Part shown: positions 60,369-64,000 of the stretch, piece after piece
Layout of the letters: each line of letters starts with the position of its first letter
Position numbering within the stretch: position 1 is the first letter of the stretch
NCBI GenBank assembly: GCA_965153355.1
Contig: OZ231126.1
Location: forward strand, 68,510,001 to 68,574,000
Origin: Flaccisagitta enflata
Taxonomy: Eukaryota; Chaetognatha; Sagittoidea; Aphragmophora
Length of the DNA: 64,000 bases
Direction of reading: 5' to 3'
Position numbers and translations under genes: made by a program
Notes under the pieces: generated by a model
Databases searched by the model: none
Seen by the model: the letters and a program-made list of their open reading frames with translations, nothing else
What the model was told of the DNA's origin: nothing

Positions 60369-60857
60369 TATATTATATATATATATATTATATTATATAT
60401 TATATATATTATATATTCTAACTATATTTAAGAATATTATTGCTTAGATACTATTGTTAAAAAGAATTTATTGCTGTGGACCACCTAAAAAAATGATATA
60501 TTATCATATTAAATAACCCTTATAACCTTAAAGTTTATAGTAGATCAAGATACTAATCTCATCCCATGGTTTATATGAAAATAGGACAACTTCAGTGAAA
60601 GATACTGTATATTTTTTTATACAAAATACAATCATTATCATATTCTATACTATGTTTTATTCTATACTATAGAATACGTCATGCTAAACTGTCATCTATA
60701 CCCTACTGTGTACTTTGTTCTATACTGAATAAAATAATTACTTACTGATAAATGATAAGCACGTATTTAAGCACATTTTAGCCTCAAAAATGAGATTTTG
60801 CTAAGCACGCTCAGCCTCAGCTAAAAAAAAGTGCGTGCTTGTAAAAAAAAAGTGTAA
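59996..60857. mobile_element. Inverted-repeat element with (TA)n core
   Basis: TACACTTTTTTTTATAAGCA at the left and GTGCTTGTAAAAAAAAAGTG at the right. AAGCACGC...CAGCCTCAG blocks repeat inward. The centre is the (TA)n tract 60259-60420. Confidence 0.7.
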
Positions 60858-61484
60858 GAGGAATTTACCCAGAGAACTAAGTTACCATTCATGTTACTAT
60901 TTTTTGCTTAGGTCAATGCTTGTGTTTATTTCTTTGTACTTTAAATTGAAAACTTACATGAGGAAACTCATCTGTCACCGGCAGAGGACAAAAATGCAAA
61001 AAGATTGAAAAATATTCAATTCTGATGAGACTAAAAAGTGAATAAAATAGTGACAATCACTTCAGTAACTGCTCACTGAAAATTTTAAATTTGCATGAAA
61101 AATCCAAATATCATTAAAATAAGAACATAGCGCCCTCAGTTGATCTTTTAGGAATCGCGCTATGTTTTTGTTTTCTTGATATTTTGATCTTCGATGCAAA
61201 TATAAAATTTTCAATGAGCCATGGTCCCTTGACAAAACGAGTTTTTTGTTGAATTTGGCATTTTTTTTTCAGCTGTAAAATAAAGGATTGAAATTTAAAA
61301 CTGGCATATGCAAGTCAACTGATGCAAAATATGGTTGTTGGTAGTTTTATTGAAAATATTAAAAGAAAAATTTTCATTAAATTTCATTTTATAAATTTCA
61401 TGACTTATCTATTTATCAGTGCGTCCTATCCTCTTTAAAGCTTTAAATAAGGAAAAGTGTTTGGGTTAAACATATCAAATTAAA

Positions 61485-61614
61485 ACAAGGCCTGATACAC
61501 GGCCAATACCAGTCGCGGACGGGTGGGCAGGGGCGGAAATGCGTGTTTTCCCACTTTTCAACTCGATCACCACGGACCAAGCCTCTTATAGAGTCGCTAG
61601 TCCGCGACTAAAAA
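61485..61614 (+). mobile_element. Family A element
   Basis: AACAAGGCCTGATACACGGC, CCAGTCGCGGACGGGTGGGC, hairpin AGTCGCTAGTCCGCGACT, AAAAAC. Confidence 0.9.
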
Positions 61615-61757
61615 CCAGTAAGATGGTCTTTTATGGTTAATCAATTCGTTTCTTGGCGAACGAGAGTGCAGACATTGCATAAGATTTCTATCGCAAAAAA
61701 AAAAAAAAAAAAAGGTTGCGGATAAAATTTTGGAAAAAGGAAAACGATTGTTTTAAA

Positions 61758-61968
61758 ATCAACAGCCCCATCTTGAGTCAGCGTAATGGTCTCAAACTCA
61801 GTCATCACCCGTATTTGACACACCTGAACGCCACATGCATCACTACTCTCGTGCACGTTTACTGTACAGGCAAAGGGGCTGCGATGTCGGTCAATACAGC
61901 TCATTAGCGCCACGCCATCAAATTCTTTACGACCATGGGCTCCATTGGCACATAGCCTATCCAGCGTA
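61758..61968 (-). CDS. Candidate exon of unknown gene
   Basis: After the acceptor CTTTTTTATTAG the frame reads LDRLCANGAHGRKEFDGVAL, MSCIDRHRSPFACTVNVHES and ACGVQVCQIRVMTEFETITL. It is cysteine-containing and coding-like, possibly extracellular. I found no clear donor, so the left end is approximate. Not assigned to a family. Confidence 0.3.
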
Positions 61969-62290
61969 CTAATAAAAAAGAATAGAACAATGGCGTCATC
62001 AATAACAATTTAAATACCTTTTTTGTCCTCTGATAGTAGAAGTCTTCAATAGAGAATATGAAATCCCCGGAAGCAGAAAAAAAGAAGGAAAGAAAAAATG
62101 AATTGGTATCGATCCCAAATGTATTTAGATTATCATGACCGGCGCAGTGAGGACAATCGTCGCGGAAGTACGTGTATTTTAAGTGTGTCTAAAGTAGTGT
62201 GCCCATAGCGTGTAACTGAAGTATGTGTTTGGTTTAACCAATAATGTGATTGAACCATTTGTGTGGGACGTCGCCTCACGCGTTTGTGTG

Positions 62291-62292
<2 letters not shown>

Positions 62293-62372
<80 letters not shown>

Positions 62373-62500
62373 AACAGACAAAGAGAGGGAGAGACAGAGA
62401 GAGAGAAACAGACAAAGAGAGAGAGAAACAGACAAAGAGACAGACAGACAAAGAAACAGACAGACAAAGAGACAGAGACAGAAAAGAAACTAAGAAAGCC
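62293..62500. repeat. (GA)n then (GACA)n
   Basis: Simple sequence. Confidence 0.95.
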
Positions 62501-62637
62501 AACATGGCCAAATAGCCAAAGAGAGACAGACTGGCAGAGACAGAGAAAAGAAAGTCCACATGGTGTTTAGGCAAGGGTTGTTCTCGTGAAGTGTTTTACA
62601 TTCGAAAGAAGAAACGCTGCACTAACAGAATGATCGT

Positions 62638-62730
62638 TTTTTAGTTTTTAAGTATTCTACATGACTCATGAGGCTCAGTCCGTCCGTCGGTCATGAAAGT
62701 CGAATTCGCGCATTTATGATGCTGCAGTCG
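62638..62730 (-). mobile_element. Family A-like element, degenerate
   Basis: TTTTTTAGTTTTTAAG, CTCAGTCCGTCCGTCGGTC and TTCGCGCATTTATG. Confidence 0.4.
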
Positions 62731-62825
62731 TGATTGTGTGTATGTGTGGACTGGGAGTTGTACGCCCCATCCCCCCCCCCGTCCATAACCATAATGTAAC
62801 CCCGGGTGAGCGCCTCTATTCTTAG

Positions 62826-63294
62826 GTTTTGGAAGAGATACCTTTACAGCAACGGGGGCAAAATATTCGGAGGCCTTTTACAACGACGAAACATTTGGTA
62901 AAGACGATGAAAGGAAAGAAAAGAAGGGGAAAAGAGAAGAGGCGCAAGAAGAAGCCGATGGCAAGTCGGCTCGATGGCACCGGCATATTAGAGACAGACA
63001 AGACAATCAGTGGAAAGCGCGTATGAAACGGTTTCACTCGCGACGGACCACGCGCAACAATCGCAATCGAAACACCATCGCCGCGGCAGACTCCAGATTG
63101 GCCGCACCTTTGTTGATGTGCAAGAAAGACAAGAAAATGATGAAATCGTTGGAGAGATTTCAGTCGAGGAAACGCAAAAGATGGAATGTCGGGGATCATT
63201 GTTGTTCGAATGATCACGAGAAACCCAAGCATCTCATTATCGCCGCTTTTATCATCGCCGTCATAGCGGGCACCATGTGTCTAGTTTCGGTCAT
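62826..63294 (+). CDS. Unrecognised membrane protein gene, internal exon
   Basis: 469 nt after acceptor TATTCTTAG, open in one frame that begins with 2 nt of a split codon. It reads FGRDTFTATGAKYSEAFYND, a highly charged Lys/Arg/Glu region, then SLERFQSRKRKRWNVGDHCC and a membrane span, LIIAAFIIAVIAGTMCLVSV. Donor GTAAGT, phase 2. ATG-initiated ORFs that overlap it in other frames are shadows. No family is recognised. Earlier exons must exist upstream but I could not place them. Confidence 0.6.
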
Positions 63295-63312
63295 GTAAGT
63301 CGTTCGTTCGCT

Positions 63313-63389
63313 CGCTCTGTCTGTCTGTCTGTCTTTGTATCTGTCTGTCTGTGTATCTGTCTCTCTGTCTCTCTCTGTCTCTCTCTGTC

Positions 63390-63466
<77 letters not shown>
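63313..63466. repeat. (CT)n microsatellite
   Basis: Fills most of the intron between the last two exons of the plus-strand membrane protein gene. Confidence 0.95.
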
Positions 63467-63468
<2 letters not shown>

Positions 63469-63680
63469 GCGCAAGGGTTGACAGGGACAATGAAGTGAGA
63501 GGCAACTTGCCAAAAGTGAAAAAACGCTCCAAAAAGGTCGAAAATGCCAACAGATGGACGAACGGACAGACCGACAAGGTGGAAAACTTCAAGTTATTCC
63601 CATGCATTAGTTGATTATGGCTTTATGCTTTCACCCGTCAATCCTCACGCGTCTTTTGTTTTTGTCACCTCCGGCTCCAG

Positions 63681-63924
63681 GGTCTGCAAGCATAACGTCA
63701 GTCTTCATTGGCCCGTAGAAATCGCGTGCGTAGTTTTCGCCATCATTGGATTTACGGTGCAATACATAAGAGGCTCTTGTCACGTCCTCATCGTCATTTG
63801 CGGCGTGATATCGTTGACCACGGCCGCAGTCGTCATCTTTTGGGTCATCATCGACATCATGGAATGTAACGAACTAACAAAAAAACAAAGGACAACAACC
63901 ATCGCCCCGCATCTAGAAATATAG
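63681..63924 (+). CDS. Unrecognised membrane protein gene, last exon
   Basis: 244 nt after acceptor TCCGGCTCCAG; the phase matches the preceding exon. It encodes VEIACVVFAIIGFTVQYI and VLIVICGVISLTTAAVVIFW, two membrane spans, then a short polar tail ending PHLEI and TAG. With the previous exon the visible part is about 236 residues with three spans. The intron between them is a (CT)n tract. Confidence 0.6.
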
Positions 63925-64000
63925 TCAAGGTTAATATGGTTTATGGGCTGGGTATACATGATTTTTTTTTGTGTCGTCAGTCCGTCCATCTGTTTCCAGA

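Overview
This is nuclear DNA of an animal, probably an invertebrate; I cannot name the species. The evidence is intron-rich genes with GT-AG introns, a complete animal-type synaptojanin, ZSWIM2 and QNG1 orthologues, and introns packed with microsatellites, minisatellites and short non-coding interspersed elements. I saw no prokaryotic, organellar or viral gene.

Layout. On the minus strand the left end holds the first exon of ABT1 (2299-2916; the rest lies beyond the window edge) and the two-exon gene QNG1 (3189-4492). The region 4493-9059 is intergenic. Synaptojanin then occupies 9060-57324 on the minus strand. I traced it exon by exon: 26 exons plus one supported extra 50-nt exon. All splice phases agree, giving about 1375 residues in the order Sac domain, inositol 5-phosphatase domain, RRM-like domain, proline-rich tail with DPF and NPF motifs.

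Two other genes sit inside synaptojanin introns. ZSWIM2 (SWIM-RING-ZZ-RING ubiquitin ligase, 12 exons, 885 residues) lies whole and antisense in the 10-kb intron 9. An unrecognised four-exon membrane-protein gene (about 173 residues) lies on the same strand in intron 12. Right of synaptojanin are the last two exons of an unrecognised plus-strand membrane-protein gene (62826-63924) and two weaker exon candidates.

Repeats. The most striking non-coding content is a set of short elements, in both orientations, with the same plan: a fixed 5' end, a 5' subterminal motif, a variable body, a 3' hairpin and an A-run. Between subfamilies the hairpin arms change in compensation with each other and with the 5' motif. 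Several otherwise unrelated bodies share this 3' architecture, which suggests rolling-circle (Helentron/HINE-like) non-autonomous elements. There are also long palindromic MITE-like elements, a 71-bp minisatellite present as two inverted arrays 20 kb apart, and telomere-like arrays around the synaptojanin first exon.

A second theme is local tandem duplication across synaptojanin exon edges (exons 2, 7, 9 and 10), which leaves decoy splice sites beside the real ones. The genes are not a pathway: queuosine salvage, ribosome assembly, phosphoinositide turnover and ubiquitin ligation only share the neighbourhood.
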